Origin: Gammaproteobacteria bacterium
Lineage (GTDB): Bacteria > Pseudomonadota > Gammaproteobacteria > Steroidobacterales > Steroidobacteraceae
DNA length: 59,365 nucleotides
NCBI GenBank assembly: GCA_947469285.1
Contig: CANIOW010000021.1
Location: 1-59,365, forward strand
Reading direction: 5' to 3'
Part shown: piece after piece, positions 7,284 to 18,344 of the stretch
Position numbering within the stretch: the stretch's first letter is position 1
Layout of the letters: the number at the start of each line of letters is the position of its first letter
The notes under the pieces: generated by a model
Seen by the model: only the letters and a program-made list of their open reading frames with translations
What the model was told of the DNA's origin: nothing
Databases searched by the model: none
Program-made: the position numbers and the translations under genes

Positions 7284-8867
7284 TCAGGGCCCCACCAAAA
7301 TCAGGTCCGTGGTGGCCAGTACGGTCGGCGAGTCATCGCGCAGCAACCGTAGCTGGTAGTGTCCGGCGGGTAAGGGGCCGGCGGCGCTCGTAGTCGCCAG
7401 TTCCAGTGCGCCCTGTGAATGGGCCTGTAGATAGGCGATGGTGAGCGACACCCCTGCGTCATCGCCGGCCCGAAACAGACCCACCCAGTCGTGCCGGTGG
7501 CCGGGGCCATTGGACCAGCGCAGGTGGATGGGTTGGCCACGCTGTAGTGAAGCACTCGCCACTTGCAGCAACGGCGGGCGGGTAGGCGCATAGACCGCAA
7601 AGCGACTGCGCTTCAGTTCATGCCCATCACTCGCCAGCAGCACCGCGTCGTAAGCGCCAACGGCCAAGCCTGTGGACGTAAACCGCGCCATCCGCCGCCA
7701 CGCAGTCAGGTCCTCCCTCGCCGCACGTAACGGCTGGTCTGGCGTTGCCGCGGCCGGCACGACCACCACGTGCCAGCCGGCGGACTGCGGGTCATGAGCC
7801 CGCACCACGAAGTCGGCACCAACGGCGACCATAGAAGGTTCAACAGCCACGAGGGCGGGAGCGGGGACCGGTACCACGCTGAAGCTCGAGACCACGGCGC
7901 GGTGGTCGCTGGGGTAGGGACGAATGGCAAGATCAACCTCCGGCGCGCCCGGTTCACCGACGAGTTGACTGCTCAGCGTGATGGTAGGCCCGGCGCTGAA
8001 AATAAAATCGATTCTGTCGCGTGTTTCGTTTGGCCGCACATACGGGTGGGGCATACCCGCCGTCCAGGTGAGGCCTGGCTTGGCAACGGGGTCTGGGTGC
8101 GCTTCGCGGTACGAGTCGCGTAGGCCGGCTTGCGCGAGCGCGGCAGTGACGGGCCAGACCACGGGGTAGCGTACCGCGGTCCCGCGCAGTGTCTGCATGG
8201 CCGGGGTCCAGTCGAGGTGCGAAGGAGTGTTGAAATCGCCGGTGAGAAACACCGGCACGCCGGTGGCGGCTAGCGTTCCAAGCGCCAGGAGGGGTCGGGC
8301 GGAGGGCATGCGCGTACGTTCTTCCAGCGCCAGCACCTCGGTGAGACTGGCGCCGTCGCGTACTGCTTCCGGGCCATAGAGGTCGCTCGGTAGATGGGTA
8401 TTGGCCACGGCCACCACTTCACCTGGACGCACCATCATCCAAGCGTAGAGATGCTCTTCATCCAATGCGGTGATGCCGTAAGGCGCCGCTCCTGCCCGTG
8501 TGCGCAGGCCATTGCCCGAGTCGAACAGCGGATAGCGGGCGATGAGGTTGCGCCGCCGATCGACATACGGATAGCCGGCAGCAGCGGCGATGGCTTCCAG
8601 ATGCCCGTCAGGTTCTTCGATGGCCACCAGATCGGCATCGGCGCGCCGAATGGCCTCCACCACGGCCGGCAGGCTCACTTGGTCGCCGCCGTACCAGACG
8701 TTGAAGCTCATGACGCGCAATTCCAGCGGCGCGACGACGGGCGTCATCGGTGGGAGCGCCGCCGGGCCAGCGGGCGAGGCAGGCAGTGGCATTAGCCATA
8801 GCGCCACGGCGGCCGCGAGCGGTGTTAGGCGCCAGCGATGCGCGAAAGCAGCGGAACAAGGCACCAT
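7284..8867 (-). CDS. secreted endonuclease/exonuclease/phosphatase-fold protein
   Basis: A 527-residue exported protein. The N-terminus (about 1-33) is a Sec-type signal with a hydrophobic core and an AXA-like cleavage region. Residues about 50-345 form an endonuclease/exonuclease/phosphatase domain: MSFNVWYGG, AIEEPDG, VANTHLPS, LTGDFNTPSHLDW, DRIDFIF and PSDHRAV place the metal-binding Asn, Glu, Asp and the catalytic His pair. The C-terminal roughly 180 residues look like beta-sandwich, Ig-like modules. Substrates of such secreted enzymes include nucleic acids, sphingomyelin and inositol phosphates; I cannot choose between them. It may be co-transcribed behind the PhzF gene, with a 79-bp gap. 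Confidence 0.85.
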   Translation of the reverse strand: MVPCSAAFAHRWRLTPLAAAVALWLMPLPASPAGPAALPPMTPVVAPLELRVMSFNVWYGGDQVSLPAVVEAIRRADADLVAIEEPDGHLEAIAAAAGYPYVDRRRNLIARYPLFDSGNGLRTRAGAAPYGITALDEEHLYAWMMVRPGEVVAVANTHLPSDLYGPEAVRDGASLTEVLALEERTRMPSARPLLALGTLAATGVPVFLTGDFNTPSHLDWTPAMQTLRGTAVRYPVVWPVTAALAQAGLRDSYREAHPDPVAKPGLTWTAGMPHPYVRPNETRDRIDFIFSAGPTITLSSQLVGEPGAPEVDLAIRPYPSDHRAVVSSFSVVPVPAPALVAVEPSMVAVGADFVVRAHDPQSAGWHVVVVPAAATPDQPLRAAREDLTAWRRMARFTSTGLAVGAYDAVLLASDGHELKRSRFAVYAPTRPPLLQVASASLQRGQPIHLRWSNGPGHRHDWVGLFRAGDDAGVSLTIAYLQAHSQGALELATTSAAGPLPAGHYQLRLLRDDSPTVLATTDLILVGP

Positions 8868-8946
8868 GACGAAAGCCTCAATGCGAGCGGACCCGCTTCT
8901 ATGCTACTGCAGTCGCGGTGACGTCACAGGCCGCCAGTCTAGGGTG

Positions 8947-9810
8947 TTAAAGCTGAACCGTCCCGGTGATGCAAGTGATGGTTTCACCGCCAATCCACAG
9001 GTCGGTGTCCGTCTGCTCCACATAGACGCGCCCGGCACGCTCCATGGCTGTTCCTTGCGCCGCGAGATAGTGGGGTGGCGCGAGACCTGCGCCAATGAGC
9101 CACTGCGCCAGCGCAGCGTTGAGGCTGCCGGTGACCGGATCTTCGGTTAGGCCGCTATTCCCGGGAAAGAACGCCCGGACTTCGAAGGCGGGCGCGGTGC
9201 TGGCAGCCCCTCTCCATGGTCCGACCACGCCCAGGTCCATGCCGGCCAGCAGCACGGGATCTGGGCGTAAGGCCAGCACTTGCTCCGCCGAGCCGAGATA
9301 AACGCCGCGCCAGTGCGGACCGTTAGCGCACCAAGCGTGGTGCAGAATATCTGCGCGGTCTATGCCGAGTCCGTGGGCGATCTGGGAGACGTCTGCATCT
9401 GTTAACGGCCCACTGCGGAGCAACGGCGGCGCGGCGAAGGCCAGTCGCGGCCCGTCACGTCGCAGACGAATCAAGCCGGCACCGCATTCTTGAAGGATGA
9501 CCGGCAGGGCAGCAGTGTGGCTACTGGCGTTGGCCTCCAGCCATGCATGGCAACTGCCGAGTGTGGGATGGCCTGCAAAGGGGAGCTCGCGTCCGGTGCA
9601 AAAGATACGCACGCGGTAATGGGCGCCGGCGGCGCGCCCCGCGGTAGTCGGCGGGAGCAGGAATGTGCATTCGGAAAGATTCGTCCAATGCGTGAAGTTT
9701 TGCATCTCGGCAGGGGTGAGGTCTGCGCCATCCAGCACCACGGCCAGCGGATTGCCGCGGTAGGGCACGGCGGTGAACACGTCGACTTGCTTGAAGAGAC
9801 GGGCTTTCAT
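8947..9810 (-). CDS. PhzF family isomerase
   Basis: A 287-residue PhzF/YddE-type protein with two pseudo-symmetrical halves. It shows FKQVDVFTAVPYRGNPLAVV at the N-terminus, LSECTFLLPP with the conserved Glu, GRELPFAGHPTLGS, and GNSGLTEDPVTGSLNAALA in the C-terminal half. Phenazine-pathway PhzF isomerises dihydro-3-hydroxyanthranilate; most stand-alone relatives have unknown substrates, and no other phz gene is present here. Start set at ATG 9810, which overlaps the stop of the permease gene (ATGA). A longer frame extends into that gene but lies antisense-like in composition. Coupling to an amino-acid permease hints at an amino-acid-like substrate. Confidence 0.88.
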   Translation of the reverse strand: MKARLFKQVDVFTAVPYRGNPLAVVLDGADLTPAEMQNFTHWTNLSECTFLLPPTTAGRAAGAHYRVRIFCTGRELPFAGHPTLGSCHAWLEANASSHTAALPVILQECGAGLIRLRRDGPRLAFAAPPLLRSGPLTDADVSQIAHGLGIDRADILHHAWCANGPHWRGVYLGSAEQVLALRPDPVLLAGMDLGVVGPWRGAASTAPAFEVRAFFPGNSGLTEDPVTGSLNAALAQWLIGAGLAPPHYLAAQGTAMERAGRVYVEQTDTDLWIGGETITCITGTVQL

Positions 9811-11270
9811 GGCGTGGTGACGGCGGGCGCTGCAGCCAACTGCCGCGACCAGTAAGCGTACAACGGCAGGCCCAGCAGAATCACGCCGACGCCGGTCAGT
9901 GCCTGTCTTGGCGTGGCGTAAAGGGCATTGGCCAGCAGCCCGGCCGACACCACGATGAAGGCCAGTGGCACCCATGGGTAACCCCAGGTACGAAAGGGAC
10001 GTGGCAGGTCCGGCTCGGTGCGGCGGAACACCAGTACCGCGCCGGCGCTCATGGCGTAGAACAGGCAAGAGGCGAACACCACCGAATCGGTGAGGGTGTC
10101 GTAGGTGCCAGACAAGGTGAGTACGCTAGCCCAAGCGGATTGGGCCAGCACCGCGCGCACGGGGACACGAGTGCGCGGCGACAGGGTCCCGAGGCTGTGG
10201 AAAAACAGGCCATCGCGCGCCATCGCGAATGGCACACGCGAATTGGCCAACACGCTGGCGTGAAGCGAACCGAGCGATGACAGCATCAATGCCGCCGCGA
10301 TGAAAGTCACCGCCAATGGCCCGGCGAAGGTGGCCATGGCCGTGGCGGCCACCGACGAAGTGGCCGAGACGCTGGCAATGTCCGCCGGCGCCAAAACCCA
10401 GAAGTAGGCGGCGTTGACGCCGAGGTAGAGCAGGATGACCAGCAGCGTGCCCCACAAGAACATGCGTGGCAGGTTGCGCTGCGGGTCTTTGACCTCACCA
10501 CACAGTGGTGCCACGTTGTTCCAGCCGTCATAGGCCCATAGTGCGCCGAGCATGGCGGCGCCGAAGCCAGCCAGGCCCCCGCGGGCGCTCGCGGCAACAC
10601 CCTCGCAGGTGCCAGCAGCGCCACTCATGCCGAAGTGTGCCGCATCACCCGGCCCAAACAGGAAGGCTCCAAGGCCCACCGCCAGTACCATGGCGACTTT
10701 AACAATGGTCAGTACAGTCGCTGCGTTACCGGTGGTCGCCACGGAGGCGGTATTGAACAAGGTGACGGTCCACAGCGCCACGAGTGCTGTCGTGGCCAGT
10801 CCGCTGATGGCCACGCCATCGCCCAGTGGCAGCGTGAACCAGGTGGCGTCCAGTGCACCACCGAGTGCTACATTCATGAAGATGGCAAAGGCGACGGATA
10901 GAGCGGCCTGCGAGCCGGTCTTCATGATGGCGAACACGGTCCAGCCATACAAGAAACTGGTGAGTCGCCCGTAGGCACGCCGCAGGAAGAGGTAGTCGCC
11001 ACCTGCGGCGGGCAGCATGGCCGCCAGCTCGGCGTAACAAAAGGCCCCGGCCAGTGAGAGCAGGCCGGCCGCCAGCCATACGGCCATGACCCACCACGGC
11101 CCATCCACGTTGCAGGTCATCACACGGGTCTTCAGGAACACGCCGGTACCGATGACATTGGCGATGTTGATGGAGATGCCCGCCAGCAGGCCGAGACCGC
11201 GCGTCAGCTCACCGGCGGTGTGGTCAGCCGGTGGGCCGGCGGCGGTGGGCTGGTTCAGACGAGAGCTCAT
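9807..11270 (-). CDS. APC-family amino-acid permease
   Basis: A 487-residue polytopic protein with about 12 membrane helices. The first helix carries SINIANVIGTGVFLKT, the unwound substrate-binding GTGVF motif of the amino acid-polyamine-organocation superfamily. It is preceded by a short hydrophilic N-terminus. Expected role is uptake or exchange of an amino acid or amine driven by protons or antiport. Its stop overlaps the PhzF start, so the two are probably co-translated. It is divergent from the UPF0149 gene across 94 bp, where I see no clear operator. Confidence 0.88.
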   Translation of the reverse strand: MSSRLNQPTAAGPPADHTAGELTRGLGLLAGISINIANVIGTGVFLKTRVMTCNVDGPWWVMAVWLAAGLLSLAGAFCYAELAAMLPAAGGDYLFLRRAYGRLTSFLYGWTVFAIMKTGSQAALSVAFAIFMNVALGGALDATWFTLPLGDGVAISGLATTALVALWTVTLFNTASVATTGNAATVLTIVKVAMVLAVGLGAFLFGPGDAAHFGMSGAAGTCEGVAASARGGLAGFGAAMLGALWAYDGWNNVAPLCGEVKDPQRNLPRMFLWGTLLVILLYLGVNAAYFWVLAPADIASVSATSSVAATAMATFAGPLAVTFIAAALMLSSLGSLHASVLANSRVPFAMARDGLFFHSLGTLSPRTRVPVRAVLAQSAWASVLTLSGTYDTLTDSVVFASCLFYAMSAGAVLVFRRTEPDLPRPFRTWGYPWVPLAFIVVSAGLLANALYATPRQALTGVGVILLGLPLYAYWSRQLAAAPAVTTP

Positions 11271-11364
11271 GCACGGAAACTATCCCGGCAGCTTGCGCAC
11301 AGCAAGCTCTGCCCACGCGACCAAGGAATTGCGCGACAATGCGTCATCTTTTCGGAGTTTCGCC

Positions 11365-11967
11365 ATGAATGCCCACCCCCCCGCCCCGCTCAGCGACGAC
11401 GAGCTGCTCGATCTCGCGCAGTTTCTGGTGTCTGATGCGGTGCCTGAGTCCGCCATGGACGTCGAGACGCTGGACGGTTTTCTGTGCGCTTTAGCGGTGG
11501 GCCCGGAGGCAGTGGGTCTTGCCGAGGCGCTGCCTTATATCTGGAGCGACGACCCTGGCGCCGGTGCGGTGCCGCAGTGGTCCAGCCCGGCAGAGCACGC
11601 GCGGATTACGGGGCTGATTGGCCGTATGTATGCGGAGCTGACCGAAGCAGTCGCGACTGAAGAGGCGATCGAGCCTTTGATCGTCGAGCCGGAAGGCGAT
11701 GAGGCCGAGTCTGCCGATATGGCAGCGCAGCTGGGTATGGGCTGGGCCATGGGCTTCATTGCGGGCATGACGCTGCGCGAAGATGCCTGGCAGACCTGGG
11801 TGAGCAGTGAAAGCGGCGATGACGACCTGGGTCTCATCGAGCGGCTGGCCGGCGAGGAGCCGCCGGCGGAAGAGCGCAAGAATCTGGTGGACGAATTACC
11901 GGGCATGCTCGAAGACTGCGCTGCGTTTTGGCGTGGTGGTGGTGCCGAGCCTGCCAACGACGAGTGA
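11365..11967 (+). CDS. UPF0149 (YgfB/YecA) family protein
   Basis: A 200-residue acidic, helical protein. It has the family core LSDDELLDLAQFL near the N-terminus, METLDGFLCALAVGP, and the central GMGWAMGFIAGM motif. ATG 11365 is preferred, with GGAG about 9 nt upstream; the open frame continues upstream into the divergent permease start and is not counted. YgfB relatives usually sit beside zapA/pepP/ubiH; here the gene stands alone, so the usual neighbourhood and the 6S RNA locus are not next to it. YgfB of Pseudomonas modulates transcription of a peptidoglycan-recycling gene; function here is unproven. It lacks a C-terminal SEC-C zinc motif. Confidence 0.85.
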   Translation: MNAHPPAPLSDDELLDLAQFLVSDAVPESAMDVETLDGFLCALAVGPEAVGLAEALPYIWSDDPGAGAVPQWSSPAEHARITGLIGRMYAELTEAVATEEAIEPLIVEPEGDEAESADMAAQLGMGWAMGFIAGMTLREDAWQTWVSSESGDDDLGLIERLAGEEPPAEERKNLVDELPGMLEDCAAFWRGGGAEPANDE

Positions 11968-11972
11968 GGGTC

Positions 11973-11995
11973 GCGGGGCCGCGTAGCGCCCCCGC
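11973..11995. terminator. GC-rich hairpin between convergent genes
   Basis: GCGGGG (11973-11978) and CCCCGC (11990-11995) form a 6-bp stem with an 11-nt loop, just after the UPF0149 stop and before the convergent PhoD stop. There is no T-tract on either side, so it may be a weak or Rho-assisted termination site rather than a true intrinsic terminator. Confidence 0.3.
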
Positions 11996-12011
11996 TCTGG
12001 TTGCCGCCGAG

Positions 12012-13682
12012 TCAGGGTGCTGGGTCTGCCGCAGCCTTTGGCTGGCTGGCACCGCTCGCCGCCACCAGCCCAGGTTTGCCGCGTAGGCTGAGCATGGCGC
12101 TGCCGAGCGTTTCTTGGCGGCTTGGGGTATCGACACGGTCCACATGCCAGAATTCGCCCTGTACCCGCTCCGGCGTTAGGTCGAGCACGCCATAGCCGCG
12201 CAGTTGCAGCTCGACATACCGCATGTGAGGCGCGCCAGCCTTGAGCGCGGCGCTCTGTTCCGGGATGTCGGCGGCGGCCAGACCCGGGGAGCTTACCGCC
12301 GGCACCACATATTCAACGCCCACCACACCGCGCCCTGTCGCGGCATCGTATTGGCCATCCCAAGGGTTGGCTGTCAGATCATTCGCCCAGGTGTTGTGCT
12401 GGTCGCCGGTCAGCACTACCAGATCGTGCACTTGGCGCTCCTGCGCCGCGGCGAACAGCCGATCCCGTGAGGGCTTGTAGCCATCCCATTGGTCGCGGCT
12501 CGACAGCGTCGCCCCGCGAGTGACCGACAGCTGGGCCATCATGACCTGCTGCCCCAGTACCTGCCAGGTGGCGCCGCGCTGCTTTGAACGCGCCAGCTCG
12601 CCATACAGCCAGGCCTCCTGATCAAATCCCAGCAAGGATCGGCGCGGGTCGTTGATGGTCGGATCGTCTGCCGCGACGGCGGTGTACTTCTGGCCTGTCG
12701 GGTCGTGTGCGGCGTCGTCGCGACCATACAGTCGCGTGTCGAGCATGATCAGATCGGCCAGTTCGCCAAATCGGAATGAGCGGAACAGCGGATCAATGCG
12801 GCCATCGCGTGTGCCACGCAGCGCCGTGGGGCTGACGTCCAGCCAGCCGCTGGGGTCCCGTACCGGCATCCATTCACGGTAGGCGCGGATGGAGGCGGTT
12901 TTTCGTTGCAGCCAGTCGCCTTCGGTGTCTGGCTGGTGGTTCTCGGCTCCACCCATCCACGAATCGTTGGCGCTCTCGTGGTCGTCCCAGATGCAGATCC
13001 AAGGATGCTGCCGGTGGGCTTCCTGCAGGTCCGCGTCGCCCTTGTAGCAGGCGTGGCGTTCGCGGTAGTCGCTGAGGCTGACGATCTCGCGATCCGGGAG
13101 CGGCACCCGACCGAGCGGGCGGCCATCACCGTAGTCGGCGTTGGCGTATTCATAAAGATAGTCACCCAGATGCAGTACTGCATCGAGGTCATGCCGCTGC
13201 GCTATGAGCGCGTAGACATTGAAGAACCCGTACGGATAGTTCGCGCAACAAGCCACGGCGAGGCGCGCGTGATCTAGACCCGCAGCCGCCAGCGTCTTGG
13301 TGCGTCCCACGGGCGAATGCGTGCCGCCGGCGCTGAACTGGTAGTAGTACGTGGTGCCGGGACGCAGCCCAGTAGCGTCGATCTTGACGGTGAAGTCGCG
13401 CGCGGCATCCGTGACCACACGCCCGCTGGCGACTGTGCGCCGCAGCGCCGGGTCTTGGGTGATGCGCCAGCGTACCTCGATGCGGTCTCGCAGCGTCGCG
13501 GGGCTAATGCGCGTCCAGAGGATGACGCGCTCTTGAAGCGGGTCGCCGCTGGCCACGCCGTGGCGGAACACTTTCGCGTCACCACCATGCTCGCCGCGTC
13601 TGGCCCATGACGGGAGCGCCGCTGCGGCGGCGAGCGCCGCCGAGGTGCCGACGAATCGACGACGAGCAGGTTGGAAAGGCAT
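12012..13682 (-). CDS. Tat-exported PhoD-family alkaline phosphatase
   Basis: A 556-residue PhoD-type phosphatase/phosphodiesterase. The N-terminus has a twin-arginine signal (RRRFVGT followed by an Ala-rich hydrophobic stretch). The family order follows: a PhoD N-terminal beta domain with FRHGVASGDP, then the metallophosphatase core with HLGDYLYEY, CIWDDHESANDSW and LTGDQHNTWAND, holding the expected Asp/His metal ligands. PhoD enzymes use Ca and Fe and release phosphate from phosphodiesters outside the cytoplasm. The gene starts only 18 bp after the rpoD stop on the same strand with no terminator between, so read-through from the macromolecular synthesis operon is likely. I see no convincing Pho box before it. 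Confidence 0.9.
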   Translation of the reverse strand: MPFQPARRRFVGTSAALAAAAALPSWARRGEHGGDAKVFRHGVASGDPLQERVILWTRISPATLRDRIEVRWRITQDPALRRTVASGRVVTDAARDFTVKIDATGLRPGTTYYYQFSAGGTHSPVGRTKTLAAAGLDHARLAVACCANYPYGFFNVYALIAQRHDLDAVLHLGDYLYEYANADYGDGRPLGRVPLPDREIVSLSDYRERHACYKGDADLQEAHRQHPWICIWDDHESANDSWMGGAENHQPDTEGDWLQRKTASIRAYREWMPVRDPSGWLDVSPTALRGTRDGRIDPLFRSFRFGELADLIMLDTRLYGRDDAAHDPTGQKYTAVAADDPTINDPRRSLLGFDQEAWLYGELARSKQRGATWQVLGQQVMMAQLSVTRGATLSSRDQWDGYKPSRDRLFAAAQERQVHDLVVLTGDQHNTWANDLTANPWDGQYDAATGRGVVGVEYVVPAVSSPGLAAADIPEQSAALKAGAPHMRYVELQLRGYGVLDLTPERVQGEFWHVDRVDTPSRQETLGSAMLSLRGKPGLVAASGASQPKAAADPAP

Positions 13683-13700
13683 CGGTGGCCTCGTGCGCGT

Positions 13701-15566
<1,866 letters not shown>

Positions 15567-15731
15567 GATGCCACCCCTTAGCTTCAATTGCGCTGCGGCC
15601 CGGATGACCTGCCGCGACGACCCGTCCTGAATAGCCCAATAGTCTACCACAGACTGTCAAGCGGGCGCCTTGCGCGTCGGTTCTTTAATTGAAAATAAGC
15701 TTACTAAACAGCGAGTTAGCCGAAAACAAGC

Positions 15732-17591
15732 TCATCTTGGCTTGGGTGTCTTAGGCTCTGCTTTGGCCGCTGGGCGTAGTTTGGCCTGCAGGTTGCGCAG
15801 TTCCTCGCGTTCCTCTTGGCTCAGTCCCACGTCTGCCGCCTTGGTGAGCAGTGCGTCCAGTTGTTGCCCAGGCCCCAATTCCACTACCAGTCGCGCATAC
15901 AGGTCGCGCAGTTCGTGGGCCGCGCCCGCCGCATCGGTCACCAGCGACTCGACCGCCGCGAGGCGCTCCAGTGCAGCGTGTTCTTCACGGCCACGAAAGC
16001 GTTCCAGGAGCTGTGCGGTGCCAAGGCTCTCTTCGCGCAGGACGGCCAACATCTCGAGCAGCAGGCTCACTCCTGGGCGCACCACTGCGTCCAGCTCGCC
16101 GCCATCACGGACCGCTTGCGCGGCCTGGGGGTGTTGCAGCAGCAAGGTGATGGCTTGTCGCACGAGGTTGCCGCGACCCGCGGAGGCCATTTGGTGCTGA
16201 CGCGGCCGGGATGGGCGGCCGGAGCTCGACGTGGCCGCTTGGCTGCCCACGAGTCCGCCGCCGCCCTGTCCTGCTTCGTCCGGCCGCGCGCCCAGTCCAA
16301 GCAACTGCGCGAGGCGGGATGCTGGCATGCGCACTTCCTGCGCCAGCCGGTCCAGCAGTAATTCGCGATACACCCCTTCGGGAATGCGGGCCACCAGCGG
16401 CCGGGCTTTTTCCGCCAGCTGCGCGCGACCATCGACGTTATCCAGCTCCACGTCCTGCGCCAGCCCCTTCACGAAGTATTCGGACAGCGGCATGGCGCCT
16501 TCGAGGCGCGCCTCGAAGGCCTCCTTGCCTTCTTCACCGACCAGCGTGTCCGGGTCGTGGCCCTCAGGCAGGAACAGAAACCGCAGTTGGCGGCCATCGC
16601 GCGCCTGCGGCAGCGCGTTTTCGAGCGCACGCCAGGCCGCGCCACGGCCGGCGCGGTCGCCGTCGAAGCAGAACACGACTTCATTGCACACCCTGAACAG
16701 ACGATTGAGGTGGTCAGTGGTGGTGCTGGTACCAAGGGTGGCCACGGCGTAGTGAATACCGGCCTGCGACAAGCGCACCACGTCCATGTAGCCCTCGACC
16801 ACTAACAGCCGTGAGACCTGACGGAGCGCTTGGCGGGCCTCGTACAGACCGTACAGTTCACGTCCCTTGTGGAACAGCACGGTTTCCGGGCTGTTGAGAT
16901 ATTTCGGCTCGCCTTGGTCGATGATGCGGCCGCCGAAACCTACCACGCGGCCACGGGCATCCCGAATGGGGAACATGATGCGTTCGCGAAAGCGGTCGTA
17001 ATGGCCGGCGCCGCGCGCGTTTTGCGCGTCGCGCTCGATGAGCAGGCCAGTGGCTACCAGGGCCTCGCGGCCGGCGGGCGTTGCGCCAAAGGTGTTGAGT
17101 ACGTCATCCCAGCTGTTACGGGCGAAGCCGAGCGCGAAGCGGTTGACCGTCTCAGTGGTCAGGCCGCGTTGCTTCAGATAGTCCTTGGCGCGCTCATCGC
17201 CCGCCAGTGCCGTGCGGTAGTGCTGTGCGACCGTGGCCATGAGGGCGTGCAGGTCCTCGTCTCGCCGATCCCGCGGTCCCGTATCGGGGCCTTCGCGCGG
17301 AATGTCGATGCCAGCGCGACCGGCCAGTTCTTCCACTGCTTCGACGAAGCCGAGATGGTCGTGCTCCATGAGGAAACTCACGGCGGTGCCGTGCGCGCCG
17401 CAGCCGAAGCAGTGATAGAACTGCTTGGTCGGGTTAACAAAGAAGGAAGGAGATTTTTCGTTGTGGAACGGGCAGCAGCCCTTGTGCTCACGGCCACTGC
17501 GTTTCAGGGCGACACGCGCACCGACCACTTCGACGATGTCGATGCGGGCGAGGAGATCGTCGATGAAACTTTGCGGTATGCGGCCGGCCAT
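15732..17591 (-). CDS. dnaG: DNA primase DnaG
   Basis: A 619-residue primase that makes RNA primers for the replisome. It shows the N-terminal zinc-binding domain (CCPFHNEKSPSF and HCFGCGAHG, residues about 39-66), the RNA polymerase core with the TOPRIM motifs (VVEGYMDVV, and the acidic FDGDRAGRGA), and a divergent C-terminal helicase-binding region after a Gly/Ser-rich linker near 430-450. The sequence before the ATG is pyrimidine-rich (TTCCCCCC) and has no Shine-Dalgarno; weak dnaG translation is a known way this operon keeps primase scarce. It lies 49 bp after yqeY and 165 bp before rpoD. Confidence 0.96.
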   Translation of the reverse strand: MAGRIPQSFIDDLLARIDIVEVVGARVALKRSGREHKGCCPFHNEKSPSFFVNPTKQFYHCFGCGAHGTAVSFLMEHDHLGFVEAVEELAGRAGIDIPREGPDTGPRDRRDEDLHALMATVAQHYRTALAGDERAKDYLKQRGLTTETVNRFALGFARNSWDDVLNTFGATPAGREALVATGLLIERDAQNARGAGHYDRFRERIMFPIRDARGRVVGFGGRIIDQGEPKYLNSPETVLFHKGRELYGLYEARQALRQVSRLLVVEGYMDVVRLSQAGIHYAVATLGTSTTTDHLNRLFRVCNEVVFCFDGDRAGRGAAWRALENALPQARDGRQLRFLFLPEGHDPDTLVGEEGKEAFEARLEGAMPLSEYFVKGLAQDVELDNVDGRAQLAEKARPLVARIPEGVYRELLLDRLAQEVRMPASRLAQLLGLGARPDEAGQGGGGLVGSQAATSSSGRPSRPRQHQMASAGRGNLVRQAITLLLQHPQAAQAVRDGGELDAVVRPGVSLLLEMLAVLREESLGTAQLLERFRGREEHAALERLAAVESLVTDAAGAAHELRDLYARLVVELGPGQQLDALLTKAADVGLSQEEREELRNLQAKLRPAAKAEPKTPKPR

Positions 17592-17640
17592 GGGGGGAAG
17601 AATAGGCCAGCCCGGCCCGATGCGGGGCGCGACCTTGCTC

Positions 17641-18087
17641 TTAGGCGCTCAAACGGGCTTTGATGAGCGCGCCGACAGCGGCCATGTCCGCAGCGCCGGC
17701 GGCTTTCGCCTTGACCAGCGCCATCACCTTGCCCATGTCCTTGATCGACACGGCCCCGGTGGAGGTCACAGCTTCATCGATGAGCGCGAGCAATTCGGCC
17801 TCACCCAATTGGGCGGGGAGGTAGCCGGTCAACCAGGTAATTTCCTGATTTTCACGGTCAACAAGGTCTGCGCGGCCGCCGAGTTGGAACTGGGCCACGG
17901 ATTCCTTGCGCTGCTTGATCATCTTTTCGATGACCGACAACACCTGCGTATCGTCGAGAACGATACGTTCGTCGACTTCACGCTGCTTCACCGCTGCCAG
18001 CAGCATGCGGATGAGCCCGAGGCGATCTTTTTCGCCCGAGCGCATCGCATTCTTCATGTCAGCGGTGATGCCGTCCTTGAGGGACAT
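17641..18087 (-). CDS. yqeY: GatB/YqeY domain protein
   Basis: A 148-residue helical protein of the YqeY family (MSLKDGITADMKNAMRSGEK, LGLIRMLLAAVKQREVD, TSTGAVSIKDMGKVMALVKA). It resembles the C-terminal tRNA-recognising region of the amidotransferase subunit GatB and could act on aminoacyl-tRNA, but its role is undefined. ATG 18087 is preferred, with GGCGAGG 8 nt before it; a TTG two codons earlier is the alternative. It sits between rpsU (17 bp) and dnaG (49 bp), an insertion in the macromolecular synthesis operon common in many non-enteric proteobacteria. Confidence 0.92.
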   Translation of the reverse strand: MSLKDGITADMKNAMRSGEKDRLGLIRMLLAAVKQREVDERIVLDDTQVLSVIEKMIKQRKESVAQFQLGGRADLVDRENQEITWLTGYLPAQLGEAELLALIDEAVTSTGAVSIKDMGKVMALVKAKAAGAADMAAVGALIKARLSA

Positions 18088-18104
18088 GCGCAAAACCTCG
18101 CCGA

Positions 18105-18323
18105 TCAGCGTGCGGCGGGACGACCGCCACCCGTGTCGCGCGACTGGCGTTTAAGGTGCCGTTTTACAGCGGCTGCCTTTTTGCGCTTACGCTCTTGGGT
18201 CGGCTTCTCGTAGAATTCACGGCGCCGCAGTTCGGTCAGCACGCCTGCTTTTTCACAAGCGCGCTTGAAACGACGCAGCGCTGCGTCAAAATACTCATTT
18301 TCGCGGATACGGACGCTGGGCAT
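18105..18323 (-). CDS. rpsU: 30S ribosomal protein S21
   Basis: A 72-residue, highly basic protein with the S21 signature ([20 protein letters not shown], then [16 protein letters not shown]). It binds near the 3' end of 16S rRNA and helps initiation. First gene of the operon rpsU-yqeY-dnaG-rpoD on the minus strand. The start at 18323 is set by homology and a purine-rich leader (GGCAGGAAGG). A GC-rich hairpin followed by a T run lies in its short leader. Divergent from tsaD, the usual arrangement in gammaproteobacteria. Confidence 0.97.
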   Translation of the reverse strand: MPSVRIRENEYFDAALRRFKRACEKAGVLTELRRREFYEKPTQERKRKKAAAVKRHLKRQSRDTGGGRPAAR

Positions 18324-18344
18324 CTGGGCCTTCCTGCCTTGGAC

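Noticed and set aside
9811-10068. N-terminal extension of the PhzF ORF into the permease gene
   Set aside because: Composition is shadow-like, and the family start with an ATGA overlap fits at 9810.
15632-15660. Perfect TTGACA (minus strand, 15660-15655) between dnaG and rpoD as an internal rpoD promoter
   Set aside because: No acceptable -10 at 16-18 nt (GGGCTA at 17). An internal heat-shock or sigma-70 promoter for rpoD is known elsewhere, but I cannot support one here.
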